From Lachancea thermotolerans CBS 6340 (lineage: Eukaryota > Ascomycota > Saccharomycetes > Saccharomycetales > Saccharomycetaceae), in NCBI RefSeq assembly GCF_000142805.1, contig NC_013083.1, positions 744,001-808,000 of the forward strand: a stretch of 64,000 nucleotides of DNA, read 5' to 3'. Position 1 is the stretch's first letter. The number at the start of each line of letters is the position of its first letter. Shown piece by piece: positions 31,401 through 41,299 of this stretch. Position numbers and translations under genes: made by a program. The notes beneath the pieces are model-generated. The model was not told where the DNA came from, did no database searches, and saw nothing but the letters and a program-made list of their open reading frames with translations.

Positions 31401-32315
31401 TTAATTGGCGTAGGAGGACCTCCTCCTCATATGCGGGCCATACTTCTTATAGACAAAAGGGATGGTAGCCAAATCAATGCTGTAGAATCTCAATAAAGGA
31501 GAGCCCCAACCAGTTGAACATTTTTCTGATTCCAGATTACCGTACATTGCTCGACCAAAGAGCAGGAAAGCACATGCAAAAACCACACGACAAATACTGT
31601 TCCCTGCAAATGCGGACGCCATGTAGCGTGAGTAGCAGATGGCCAGGTAAGCAGATGTGGCTTGGAACAAGTTGAAAATGCACATAATTAAGAACACCTC
31701 CGCAATCATTGGGAAAATCCAATGAACGCTGGCCGCCCAGCCATATCAATTGCCAGAAGGCCCAACGCCAATAGTTTGCCACAACCATACAAGCACCAAA
31801 TAAGGGAGCAAGAACTGGAGCTATAACTGCACCCGCAGCTCACATACCGATATGATGGGCACGGGTTCTGGGGAAATGAAGTCGCCCTTGCTTCCAGACT
31901 CAAAGAGAGGCGAGAATACGAAGTGCCTCAGACCTTAGCCCAACACGTACAGGGAAAGATTCAGTGTGCCGGCGACGTGCCCCATGCAAAACTCTCACTG
32001 GATGCGTTTCTGGGTAGGTGTATAGACGGAAGCGCCCATGTATGTGACACACGTGAAGATCATGATCTGAACCGCCACAGGCTCTTTCTTGAACTCGCTC
32101 CAATTATAAGGGGTTTCAGGGCCTTCAGGTCCGTTCCAGTCAACTAAAACGGCGCTTCCAGATTCAAGGTCCTTCTCAACGCCCTCTTGTTTAGAGGACA
32201 GTTAGACTCGGGAAGCCTGCGCTACTTGCGGTGCACAATTCTGGCCGACTTTGACCAGTCTGAAATATCCCAGGACGTCGACAACAAACGTGTTTCGATA
32301 ACCGTCGCTATACAT
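31401..32315 (-). pseudogene. Decayed FLR1-like MFS multidrug transporter
   Basis: This is the remnant of a DHA1-family drug:H+ antiporter closest to S. cerevisiae Flr1 as I remember it. Read from the ATG at 32315, the N-terminus (YRNTFVVDVLGYF), the DWNGPEGPETPYNW linker, the first membrane segment (IFTCVTYMGASVYTP), GHVAGTLNLSLYVLG, and the C-terminus (FNLFQATSAYLAICYS to YKKYGPHMRRRSSYAN) all match in order. The remnant spans only 305 codons against about 550 in an intact gene. Two large internal segments are missing: roughly TM3-4, and the stretch from TM6 to TM10. The reading frame carries several in-frame stops, the first at 32212-32214. The segment with AGAVIAPVLAPLFGA and NYWRWAFWQLIW (about 31750-31840) is in a different frame. 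It is well past function. It sits just before the intact QDR pair. Confidence 0.85.
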
Positions 32316-32342
32316 GTCGCGTAACGTCAAAAAATCGATGAG

Positions 32343-32507
32343 ATGTATGATATGAAGAGCGGCACGTCCTTTTACGGCCTCATCGGTCTATTCTCTACTT
32401 GTAAATGCCTTGGAAGCCCCTTCCAGATGACAAATGATTTCTGGTTCATGCTGGCGTCTTTGCTAGCCCTGACCGCGCTCTTAAAGAAATACTCGCTTTT
32501 GTGGTAA
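32343..32507 (+). other. 54-codon open frame with membrane-like C-terminus
   Basis: An ATG-to-stop frame of 54 codons starts just upstream of the pseudogene on the opposite strand. Its end (NDFWFMLASLLALTALLKKYSLLW) reads like the last membrane helix and tail of a transporter or permease. I cannot assign it to a family. It may be the surviving 3' end of another dead gene, or chance. Confidence 0.25.
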
Positions 32508-34061
32508 CCTGCGCAACCCGTTGAGATTTTCGAGAGATTTCATCCCAGGCTTTGTGTGAAATCCTGCGTAAGGTTTTCGATCGACTAATTAGACGCGCAC
32601 CTAAAGAAGGCGCCGAGCACTAGTTAGATTCGTTTGAAAAACCTTGCAGATAGTTAATAGGGCACTTGCAAGTTACAAGTGCCCTCATTGCAACATGCGC
32701 TTCGCTTCAATTAATGACATCTGAAAGAATACTGACCAAGGCAGCAGCACGGCTTGCATATCATATACTTATAAACAGTAAAGGCATCATTTCGCATGCT
32801 TAATGCTAAGAAAATCACGCAGCGTCTGATGAGAGAGATAAAGACACAGTGATACAAGGCGCAAGCCAAAAGAACGTCGCTGACAGCCAAGAAACTGTTC
32901 AGCTGACAGGTCTGAAGCACGAAGGCCTTGGTGAGTAAGAGCTAACAAATCCCCCAGCCCAGCGGCGTATGTGCATTCACACAACATCAGAAATACGACG
33001 TGCGGCTTTGAATGTGGAACACCGACTCGCCTAGCAGCGCCAGAAATACAAATTCAGTTACATCCGCAGGGGGAAGCTGTCAGTCAGGCTTGCCCATTTA
33101 ATTTTGGCTTCTCAGATGATTTTTTGAAATCTGTTGGTGTGCTCTCCTGGACGTGAAGGAATTAGCTGACGATAACCGGTGAGGCTCTTCTACTAGTGAG
33201 GGCAATCATTCTTCCGTGTATGACGCGCCAGTGTTAACTCTTAAGGCCCTCTGTGGTCTTGAGTGTGTACGAAAGTGCTGGATTCGTTGTGCTTTCCAAG
33301 CGCACGGTAGCATGTCACGAAGCAGTATCTTTTTGCTGAGTAGTCAGCGGCACGTACAAGCCAGCAGACCCTGACCCAATTCTCCGATCTCATGTGACCG
33401 GGACAATCGAGTTAGTCTTTTGATGATCAAGCTGACGTAATCCACTAGCTGGTCAATCTTCGTACGGAAGGAGGCCTTCAGCACTTGGGCATCTGGTACA
33501 GGAGGATCACGTGAGATATACCTTCCGTAGACAAAGCCAACGACGCTCGCTCGCTATTGTCAGCGACGCCTGAGCGGGCAAAGAAACAAACTCTAGCTGG
33601 CGTTGAAAGCGCAAAACTCTCGGCCCCCACCAGCTTTCCTGCAGTTTTTTACACAAAGTTCTTGCCCAGCTGCTGGTACTGCGGCAATTTGCTCCCAGCC
33701 TCCTCCACTGTCGCAGGCCACACAGCTTGGCTCAGAACTACTGCCTGACTAGATCATCATTTACGCTCAATGGTCATCTAATCTTATCTCTTTTCTTTTA
33801 ATAGCCATCATGGATGTCGCCAGCTTCAGTCACGCAAGAGAAAAGAGCCACTACAGCTTCGGTTCTAAAGCGCAATAAGGTTCCGTCCAAGTCCCGTGCA
33901 CACGCGGTTCATTCAGCTTGTCAGGAGCGCTCGTTTCCCGTTACTCAAGCCGCCATTGTGAAGACAATTTGTCGTACAATCTAACTCCAGCGCCTCGACC
34001 TCCGATTACGGATTTTGCCAAGACACAGAAGAATTACTAGGGACACCGCGCTCTCCAAATC
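32508..34061. other. Gene-poor region upstream of the QDR pair
   Basis: About 1.55 kb shows no open frame that looks like protein on either strand. It contains a hairpin (32660-32684) and a CACGTG box near 33509-33514. Composition is mixed, without a long AT-rich block. It probably represents decayed sequence plus the promoter of the first transporter gene. Confidence 0.4.
32660..32684. repeat. Perfect 9-bp inverted repeat (hairpin)
   Basis: GGGCACTTG and CAAGTGCCC flank a 7-base loop (CAAGTTA). No T-tract follows, and it lies in a gene-free region, so no role can be assigned. Confidence 0.6.
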
Positions 34062-35753
34062 ATGGGTGAAAACTATATAAACCAGGGAAAACAAGCGGAT
34101 CCTGTTCCTGACCTTCCCCACATGAAACCAAACATGCCCGACCACGATCAGGGTGCTGTACCGTATTCGCGGTTTGGCTCCAACGAGAAGCTTGTTCTCG
34201 TGGCTATATGTGCAGCAAGCGGTATCTTCTCCACTATAGCTGGCCCCATATACTATCCTGCTCTGACTACAATCGAGAACCAGTTCCATATAAGCACGGA
34301 GCTCGTCAACGTGTCGGTGGTGCTCTACTTTCTGTTCCAAGGCCTGGCTCCTACGCTCATGGGCGGACTCGCCGATTCTTTCGGCCGTAGGCCAATCGTG
34401 ATGTGGTCTATCGCGCTGTACTTGGCCGCATGCATCGGGATCGCCTGCTCTCGGACGTATGCCCAGATCCTCGTCCTGAGATGCTTGCAGAGCGCCGGTA
34501 TCTCGCCTGTCATCGCGGTTAACAGCGGCATCATGGGGGACGTCACTACCCGAGCGCAGCGGGGCGGCTACGTCGGGCTTACGGCGGGCTTCCAGGTTCT
34601 CGGGTCTGCTTTCGGCGCCCTAATTGGAGGCGGTATCGTATCGACCTGGGGCTGGCGGGCCATCTTTTGGTTCCTGGCGATCGGTTCCGGATGCAGCCTT
34701 GTGTGCAGCAGCCTTCTGCTGCCCGAGACAAAGCGGTCCGTTGTTGGTAACGGCTCCATAACGCCTCCGGCAATATGGTCCAAGGCGCCTATACTGGCCC
34801 TGCCGCAAATCCGAAAGAAACTGCACTTGGATAGCCCCGATTACGAGACGCTTGCTCCAAAAGAACGACTCAATCTTCTTGCACCTCTCGATGTTTTCCG
34901 GAGGCCTGAAATCGCTCTGTTGCTGCTAGTGACTGGGCTACAGTTTTCGCTCTGGGTCTGCCACCTCACCGCACTGTCTTCTCTCCTGGAGAAGGACTAT
35001 CACTTGAAAGTGGCTGAGGTCGGTTTAAGCTATTTACCAAGCGGCATCTGCACGCTCATTAGTGTTGTGGGAGCGGGCAGGGTATTAAATTGGAACTACA
35101 GACGCCGCCTCTCGAAACACAACCTCTTCATCGAGGAGGCTACTCAGAGGCTACTAGCTGAAAATGACAACGACGAAAAACGAGTGGACAAAATCCTCAG
35201 CACTGACATCTCCTACACCTTCAACATCTTCCGTGCTAGGTTGGAAATTATGTTTGTGCCCCTGCTGCTAAGCGGAGGCGGGTTTATGGGGTTCGGATGG
35301 TGCTTGGATGCTCACACGCCGTTAGTAGCTGTGCTTGTGTTCAGCGGATTTGCGTCGCTGTTTTCCAACTGCGTCATTGCGTGTGCGACAACTTTGGTGG
35401 TTGACCTATATCCTCAGAAATCCTCGACGGCGACGGGCTGCGTCAACTTTTCTCGGTGTGTTTTGGCTGCAATTTTGGTTGCAGCTCTCAACAAGATGCT
35501 AACCTCGCTGTCAGTAGGCGGTACTTTTACGCTTTTGGCAGGTCTTACTATATTATCGACGGTTACACTTATCATCCCGATCAAGTACGGCCCTGGGATG
35601 GCACACAAGAGAGCTGTCCGGGATCGCACCGCGGCTGACGAAAAAGCCGAAGCCGCAGTCAAAGAAGTCGACCAACAGCGCCAGTCCTCGGAGTCTGAGG
35701 ACCTTTCGAGCCTTAACACCATCTCACAGCCTAGATCACGTGCAGGAGTGTAA
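34062..35753 (+). CDS. QDR1: DHA1-family multidrug:H+ antiporter, QDR type, copy 1
   Basis: This is a plasma-membrane major-facilitator exporter of the QDR/AQR1 group, which in S. cerevisiae moves quinidine, short-chain acids, amino acids and other compounds out of the cell. The 563-residue protein has about 12 hydrophobic segments. MFS motif A is present as [11 protein letters not shown] (about 101-111), and the DHA1 motif near [18 protein letters not shown] (about 147-164) and RAIFWFL (about 198-204) are typical. The central cytosolic loop includes a charged stretch (about 345-385). The N-terminus and C-terminus are polar. It is the upstream member of a tandem pair and corresponds to the ancestor of QDR1/QDR2/AQR1; the choice of symbol is arbitrary within that group. 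The 5' half is GC-rich (about 34330-34800), unlike its neighbour copy. Confidence 0.88.
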   Translation: MGENYINQGKQADPVPDLPHMKPNMPDHDQGAVPYSRFGSNEKLVLVAICAASGIFSTIAGPIYYPALTTIENQFHISTELVNVSVVLYFLFQGLAPTLMGGLADSFGRRPIVMWSIALYLAACIGIACSRTYAQILVLRCLQSAGISPVIAVNSGIMGDVTTRAQRGGYVGLTAGFQVLGSAFGALIGGGIVSTWGWRAIFWFLAIGSGCSLVCSSLLLPETKRSVVGNGSITPPAIWSKAPILALPQIRKKLHLDSPDYETLAPKERLNLLAPLDVFRRPEIALLLLVTGLQFSLWVCHLTALSSLLEKDYHLKVAEVGLSYLPSGICTLISVVGAGRVLNWNYRRRLSKHNLFIEEATQRLLAENDNDEKRVDKILSTDISYTFNIFRARLEIMFVPLLLSGGGFMGFGWCLDAHTPLVAVLVFSGFASLFSNCVIACATTLVVDLYPQKSSTATGCVNFSRCVLAAILVAALNKMLTSLSVGGTFTLLAGLTILSTVTLIIPIKYGPGMAHKRAVRDRTAADEKAEAAVKEVDQQRQSSESEDLSSLNTISQPRSRAGV

Positions 35754-36183
35754 TCGCGGGACAAGCCGGCCCGAAAATTCCCGACCACACCGGGCTTATA
35801 TCATCTGACGGTCACGAAAAGTGAAAAAAAGAAATGTCTTATTTTCCCTCGAGGAATTAATGGGCCTTGAGTGATCGGGTTTTTCCGGCGAGTTTTTCCG
35901 AAAAAACACATGTTGACGCATAAGTCGCCAGAGTTACTCATTTGGCGTGAACAAACCGCCAGCAAACCACTATACGAAAAGTCCCGAGATTTTATTTCTC
36001 GAGTTGGTTTATAAGGAACTTGCAAATCCTGTACCCCTACTAAGAGTGTCCAGATCCGATGGACGCGCGTGAATACCATTTAGGCTCTTTGCCTTATTAC
36101 TATTAGCTATTATCATCCGCTGACAGACCACTGGCAGCTATATCCAAGTGCTACAAAGGAACTAGACAAGATCGTAAAACAGC
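35754..36183. promoter_or_regulatory. Spacer and promoter between the two QDR genes
   Basis: 430 bases. A TTTTTCCGAAAAAAC stretch at about 35894-35908 is an interrupted palindrome that resembles a centromere CDEIII core, but no AT-rich partner is present. Otherwise nothing stands out. Confidence 0.4.
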
Positions 36184-37839
36184 ATGGATAACAACAGCAT
36201 TCACTCTAGCTTATCGAGTGAAAGCGATTTACAGAGCACTATGAAACTGGAGAAACCAGTACTAGGTTTAGAGGGAGATAATACCAAGAAGCTGCTGCCG
36301 CAGGATGCCGCCTCTAGGGTCACCACGCGGGAGATGCGCGAGTCCTCGTCGGACTCGAGGGATAGAGTAGAATCTTCGGGTGTCAACTCTAAGCTGCCGC
36401 AAGGCGCCCCATTCACATTGCTGAGTCATGGCCAAAAGTGGTTCATGGTAGCGCTGTTGACTTCTGCAGGGTTCTGGTCCTCTTTGGGATCCCCCATCTA
36501 CTACCCCGCGTTGAAGCAGCTAGAGAAGAAGTTCAATGTGAGTGAAGAAATGGTGAATATCACTGTGGTGGTTTACCTCATTTTCCAGGGTATTGCTCCT
36601 ACTATCAGTGGGGGTTTGGCCGATGTCTATGGCCGTAGACCAGTAATATTAATGGGGATGCTCATTTATGTGTGCGCGTCTATCGGCTTGGCGTGTTCCC
36701 AATCTTATGGAGTCATTGTGTTCCTACGTTGCCTGCAAAGTGCGGGTATTTCTCCCATTATCGCTATCAACTCGGGTGTTGTTGGCGATTTCACGCTGAA
36801 ACACGAGCGCGGTACTTTTGTGGGAGCGGTTTCCGGCTTTACACTGATGGGGCAAGCATTCGGTTCGCTGATAGGTGCTGCTTTGACGGCAGCGTTTGAC
36901 TGGAGAGCCATTTTCTGGTTTTTAACCATCGGTTGTGGTACCTGCATGATCATTAATTTCCTAATTCTCCCAGAGACAAAGAGAACCTTGGTCGGCAACT
37001 TGTCGATTAGGCCCAAGAGACTTATCAACAGAGCGCCCATCCTTCTACTGAAGTCGGTACGCAGAAAGCTCCATTTTGATAATCCCGACTACGAGACTCT
37101 AGATCCAAACAAGGGTAAAGTCGATCCAATCTCTGCCTTCAAAATCATTCTTCATCCAGAGATCATTTTGTCGCTGATGCCCGCTGGCCTACAGTTTGCC
37201 TTGTGGACGATTACTCTCGCATCGATCTCATCCCAGTTATCTGTGACGCCTTACAACTTCAAGCTTACGATTATTGGTATTTGTTACTTGCCTTCAGGCA
37301 TTGGAGGGCTGATTGGATCTTTTGTTACAGGAAAAGTTATTGACATCTACTACAGAAGAGCCCTCCGGAGATTTGAAGAGAAGAAGGAACAAGGTATCAT
37401 TCCTATCGACAGCAAATTCAATACTTTAAGGGCACGTCTATTCACATCGATTCCCCAAAACTTCCTCGCAGTCATAGCGTTTACGCTATTCGGATGGAGT
37501 GTTGAGAGAGGGTGGAATATTGCGGTGCCTCTAATAACATCAGCGATTGGCTCGTTCTGTGCAATGAGCACCTTGTCATCGTCCAGTACTTTGCTCGTCG
37601 ATTTGTACCCCAGCAAATCATCTACCGCAACAAGCTGTTACAATTTCATTCGGTGCTCCTTGAGTGCCATCTTTATGGCCTGTTTGTCCAAAATGAATAA
37701 CGCCCTCACAGTCGGGGGAACATTCACTCTCATAAGTGGCTTTGTTTTCATTGGAAACTTCGTCACACTAATCCCTATGTTCTACGGCATGAAATGGCGT
37801 GAGAGAAGAGCTCTCAGGGCCGAGAGAGAAAAGCCATAA
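36184..37839 (+). CDS. AQR1: DHA1-family multidrug:H+ antiporter, QDR/AQR1 type, copy 2
   Basis: This is the second transporter of the tandem pair, 551 residues, with the same fold and motifs as copy 1: [38 protein letters not shown] and the shared C-terminal segment VGGTFTLISG. The N-terminal ~80 residues are polar and Ser-rich, with possible phosphorylation sites. In S. cerevisiae AQR1 sits directly before YDJ1 (YNL065W-YNL064C), and this copy occupies the same place, so I use that name; QDR1/QDR2 are equally related. Base composition is ordinary, unlike copy 1. The two copies have clearly diverged outside the motifs, so the duplication is not recent. Substrates cannot be read from the sequence. 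Confidence 0.9.
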   Translation: MDNNSIHSSLSSESDLQSTMKLEKPVLGLEGDNTKKLLPQDAASRVTTREMRESSSDSRDRVESSGVNSKLPQGAPFTLLSHGQKWFMVALLTSAGFWSSLGSPIYYPALKQLEKKFNVSEEMVNITVVVYLIFQGIAPTISGGLADVYGRRPVILMGMLIYVCASIGLACSQSYGVIVFLRCLQSAGISPIIAINSGVVGDFTLKHERGTFVGAVSGFTLMGQAFGSLIGAALTAAFDWRAIFWFLTIGCGTCMIINFLILPETKRTLVGNLSIRPKRLINRAPILLLKSVRRKLHFDNPDYETLDPNKGKVDPISAFKIILHPEIILSLMPAGLQFALWTITLASISSQLSVTPYNFKLTIIGICYLPSGIGGLIGSFVTGKVIDIYYRRALRRFEEKKEQGIIPIDSKFNTLRARLFTSIPQNFLAVIAFTLFGWSVERGWNIAVPLITSAIGSFCAMSTLSSSSTLLVDLYPSKSSTATSCYNFIRCSLSAIFMACLSKMNNALTVGGTFTLISGFVFIGNFVTLIPMFYGMKWRERRALRAEREKP

Positions 37840-38017
37840 TGGAGTGAAAACATCGTCATTTCAACGGGTCTTACCGCAACTTAGCATTAGATAAATACAT
37901 TCAGAAATTTACTGCATATAATAAAATAATTCTTCACTACCGACGATCGTCTATAGATGGATGGAGTGGTCCACTAAAATTACATAAATCGACGTTCCCA
38001 CCTTGAGCTCGAGGGGC

Positions 38018-38070
38018 GCGAATGCGAATGCGAATGCGAATGCGAATGCGAATGCAATTGCAAATGCAAT
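38018..38070. repeat. GCGAAT hexamer microsatellite
   Basis: Six perfect GCGAAT units (38018-38053) are followed by degenerate GCAATT, GCAAAT and GCAAT units. It lies in the 371-bp convergent spacer between AQR1 and YDJ1 (37840-38210), which holds nothing else of note. Confidence 0.9.
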
Positions 38071-38210
38071 AAGGGGGCTTGACCTCTCCTAACTGAAATC
38101 GACCATTTACTGTACAGAGCAAAACAATTTATAACTTCGTTGAAACGAGACTGAATTCCAAACACAACAGAAAATTGAGAAAAGTGTGATTTTAAAGAAA
38201 AGTAATGAGA

Positions 38211-39446
38211 TTACTGAGATGCACATTGAACACCTTCGGCGCCACCTTGCTCCTCATCGTCAGAATCGTAGCTGCTGGCGCCTCTGCCGTTAGACTGTCT
38301 TCCGGAATGCTTAGCAGGGTCATAGTCGTTCATCACACACTCTTCAACGTCAGCGCTCTTTGGAAAAGATGGCTTAGCTCTTGGTGGCAGGATCTCTTCC
38401 AACTTCTTCAGAGACTCCTCGTCAGCGAAGTGGTTTGTTGGGAAGTTGACCTTGAAGGTAACGATCAAGTCACCGAAACCGCCGTATTTCTGAACAGGCA
38501 TACCCTTACCTTCGATCACCTTAGTCATACCTGGAGAAATAACCTCACCAGGAACGATGCCAACCTTCAGCCATTCGCCAGAAACGTGCTCAATAGCGAA
38601 TTCACCACCAGCGATAGCGGACAGCAGGTCGACCTCAGCCTGGTAGTAGAGGTTGTCGCCCTTTCTTTCGAAATGCTTGTGTGGTCTCTGAGAGATGACA
38701 AATATAACATCACCTGGAATGACACCTGGAGCCTGGTCGGCCTCGCCCTGGAAAACAATTTTTTGACCGTCCTTCATGCCTGGTTCGATGTGTACCTCCA
38801 AGATCTTTCTCTCGTTGTCGATCTTCTTACCGTTACAGGTCTTACAGCGATCCTTAGGGTCAACTATGTCACCAGTACCGTTACAGGCGTCACACTCGGC
38901 CTGGAATCTCTGAATCATGGGGCCCATTTGTCTAGTGATAAACTTCACACCCTGGCCGTTACATGAGGCACACTTCTTGACGGCACCTTCTTTGCCACCA
39001 CGGCCTTCACATGTCTTACACAAAACTTGCTTGTTGAGGGCCAGCTTGGCTGTTCTACCTTTGTAAAGCTCCTCCAAAGAAGCGCTCATTTCGTGCTTGA
39101 TGTCTCTGCCCTTCTGAGGTCCTCTAGGCCTCGAGGCGCCACCGCCGAAAAACTGAGAGAAGATGTCCTCGCCGAAACCACCGAAGCCACCGAAGCCACC
39201 AGCGCCACCAGCGCCACCGCCACTCAGACCCTCCTCACCGAGCTGGTCGTAAATGTCACGCTTTTGTGAGTCGCTCAATACTTCGTATGCCACCGTCAGC
39301 TCTTTGAACTTATCCGCGGCCTCCGCGCTGGGGTTTTTGTCAGGGTGGAACTTCAACGCCTGCTTTCTGTACCCCTTCTTGATCTGTGCGTCGTTGGCGT
39401 CCACGGGCACGCCCAATAGGTCGTAAAACTTAGTTTCCTTGACCAT
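38211..39446 (-). CDS. YDJ1: Ydj1, type I Hsp40 co-chaperone
   Basis: Ydj1 is the main cytosolic J-protein, stimulating Hsp70 (Ssa) ATPase and helping protein folding, translocation and prion handling. The 411-residue protein (S. cerevisiae 409) has an N-terminal J domain with HPD at 34-36, a Gly/Phe-rich linker (about 75-105), four CxxCxGxG-type zinc repeats ([32 protein letters not shown]; about 140-210), the C-terminal substrate-binding and dimer domains, and a C-terminal CASQ box for farnesylation. I start at the ATG at 39446; an upstream in-frame TTG four codons earlier is not used. The Asp/Glu-rich end before the CaaX box is typical. It lies between AQR1 and MTQ1 as in S. cerevisiae chromosome XIV. 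A heat-shock element lies upstream. Confidence 0.97.
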   Translation of the reverse strand: MVKETKFYDLLGVPVDANDAQIKKGYRKQALKFHPDKNPSAEAADKFKELTVAYEVLSDSQKRDIYDQLGEEGLSGGGAGGAGGFGGFGGFGEDIFSQFFGGGASRPRGPQKGRDIKHEMSASLEELYKGRTAKLALNKQVLCKTCEGRGGKEGAVKKCASCNGQGVKFITRQMGPMIQRFQAECDACNGTGDIVDPKDRCKTCNGKKIDNERKILEVHIEPGMKDGQKIVFQGEADQAPGVIPGDVIFVISQRPHKHFERKGDNLYYQAEVDLLSAIAGGEFAIEHVSGEWLKVGIVPGEVISPGMTKVIEGKGMPVQKYGGFGDLIVTFKVNFPTNHFADEESLKKLEEILPPRAKPSFPKSADVEECVMNDYDPAKHSGRQSNGRGASSYDSDDEEQGGAEGVQCASQ

Positions 39447-40396
39447 TTTATTATGCAACTTATGCTAGAGATCCGAAAAATACGCTAAACCCTTTGATGA
39501 TAGAGACTAGTGTCGAGCACGATCTGATGAGCAGCTATGTTCTCGTTCTCAATCTTAAATATCCATCTCATCTCAAACTCGACTTTTCATTTTCTTGGAA
39601 ACTTCTCGAAAAAATTTCACATCTCTCTGGACGGCAGGGCATTAATTTCACGTGACGATAAGGAAAGCAAGTTGATATCAAAGTGTCAGTTTGGAATAAA
39701 GTGATCCCGGAAAGCTTATAAGAGCTGGACCCAGCACGGTGCTGAGGTGACCGCTAAAGTCGTGTTCAAGATCGCGGAAGCATGCCTGAGGCTAGTAGCG
39801 GATTGGTTTCTTATCAAGATGATGGTCCTGACGTTATTTGTTGCACTGCTGTGATGCGCATCCTCTCCAAAACACTTTGGAGAGCGTTATGTGTGTTTAT
39901 ATCACAGCTCCGAACATCAATCGAAGTCGTAGCCTAGCGTCCTGAGATGGTTGAGTTTTTTAAGACTTGTTGTGCGCCCTTTTCATATTTCGCTGTATCA
40001 CTCATCTTTAGTAGTGTCATGCTTAAAGAAGGGCACGCGGCCTGCAAGGTTGGACGCTCCTGGGGATACTCTTGCTCTTGGAAATGCACAGAAAACACGA
40101 CACCACGCATGACACCTCGATTCGGGTGTCAAATGCCAGCATTGTATAGGGATTAAGTCCGGGACCTTGTTGCTAGCCAGTCATGTGGACTCGTGAATAG
40201 AGAGTTTGCTAGAGCTGCGAGACTGAGACCAGCCGAAAGAAGGCCAAGGCAGAGTAATGTTTCATGAGTGAACATGTTTTGATGCTGCTTGATTATTGCA
40301 CGATGACCGGGCTTTGTTTCGCTGCTGTTTCACGCACATGTTCTCGAAATTACAATTGTTCCAGATAAAAGCTCCAATACTCATCGCGCGCGAGAC
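39447..40396. promoter_or_regulatory. Divergent YDJ1/MTQ1 intergenic region
   Basis: 950 bases. It contains the heat-shock element at 39598-39610 close to YDJ1. A 69-codon frame (39947-40156) has no convincing protein features. No RNA gene seen. Confidence 0.45.
39598..39610. promoter_or_regulatory. Heat-shock element of YDJ1
   Basis: GAA-AC-TTC-TC-GAA is three perfect alternating nGAAn units, the Hsf1 consensus, about 150 bases upstream of the YDJ1 ATG. YDJ1 is known to be heat-inducible in yeast. Confidence 0.7.
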
Positions 40397-41278
40397 ATGG
40401 TGAGAATAAAGCCATCCGTGCTCAAGAAAGCATGCCAGATTAACCCGCTGCTTCCACTTCTACTACCAGAGTGCCGAACGATTGAAGCTGCGCAGCAAGA
40501 ATTGCGCTGGATTCAAAACGAGGTCAGCGACAAGAAGCGCGTGCGACAGTGTTGCATGCTTCGCGCTCGTCACTACCCGTTACAGTACCTACTGGGATCG
40601 CAGCCCTTTGGACCGCTGGACGTGACCTGCCAGCCCGGAGTCTTGATACCGCGCTGGGAAACCGAGGAATGGACTGTCTCGTTGGCTGAAAAGCTACCGC
40701 GAGACATGGCCTTCGATATCATGGATTTGTGCACAGGAACAGGGTGCATTCCGTTACTTTTGAAACAAATGTGTCCTAAGTGCTCAGTATTCGCGGTCGA
40801 TCGATCGCCCCTCGCCTATAAGCTTGCAACTCGGAATTCTAACACGTTACAAGTTCCATTAAAGATCATCAAAAAGGATATTCTCGAACGCAGCTCTGAA
40901 ATTGTACCTCGAACCGTTGACTTGATTACTTGCAATCCACCTTACATACCGCGAACAACTTTCGCAAGGGAAACGGCACGATCCGTCAAGCTATTTGAGC
41001 CTAAACTCGCGCTATTAGGTAATAAAGAATTCTACGCTAATTTGGTTGACTGCTGGATGAGCCGTACGGACGCATTCGTCTACGAGGTCGGTGACTTGTC
41101 CCAATGCTATTACGTCCTGAACCGAGTGACTGGCGACGTTGACTTGTCGAGAAAGTGGCGTATTGGCTTCAGGCACGATTCATGTGGTAGACCGCGTATC
41201 GTATATGGATTCAGAGCAAGCGGCTCACGCCTGAATTGGGCCTCAATTTTGGTGAAATTCGGGGATATGAAGCACTAA
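40397..41278 (+). CDS. MTQ1: Mtq1, mitochondrial release-factor glutamine methyltransferase
   Basis: Mtq1 is an S-adenosylmethionine-dependent N5-glutamine methyltransferase (HemK/PrmC family) that methylates the GGQ glutamine of the mitochondrial release factor Mrf1. The 293-residue protein (S. cerevisiae about 314) has the SAM-binding motif DLCTGTGCIPLLL (about 110-122), the family's hallmark NPPY (180-183), and the upstream PLQYLLG segment (about 57-63) found in PrmC proteins. The first residues (MVRIKPSVLKKA) are basic and would suit mitochondrial import. GCD10 is convergent, 21 bases downstream. Confidence 0.9.
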   Translation: MVRIKPSVLKKACQINPLLPLLLPECRTIEAAQQELRWIQNEVSDKKRVRQCCMLRARHYPLQYLLGSQPFGPLDVTCQPGVLIPRWETEEWTVSLAEKLPRDMAFDIMDLCTGTGCIPLLLKQMCPKCSVFAVDRSPLAYKLATRNSNTLQVPLKIIKKDILERSSEIVPRTVDLITCNPPYIPRTTFARETARSVKLFEPKLALLGNKEFYANLVDCWMSRTDAFVYEVGDLSQCYYVLNRVTGDVDLSRKWRIGFRHDSCGRPRIVYGFRASGSRLNWASILVKFGDMKH

Positions 41279-41299
41279 GTACATATTTATAGAGGCTAT

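Noticed and set aside
35734-35910. Centromere-like pair: ATCACGTG followed about 150 bases later by TTTTTCCGAAAAAAC
   Set aside because: The intervening sequence is not AT-rich, the first motif lies inside the first QDR coding region, and the second lacks the full CDEIII context.
38205-38966. 253-codon plus-strand frame opposite YDJ1
   Set aside because: It is an antisense shadow of a strongly codon-biased gene; the YDJ1 reading is unambiguous.
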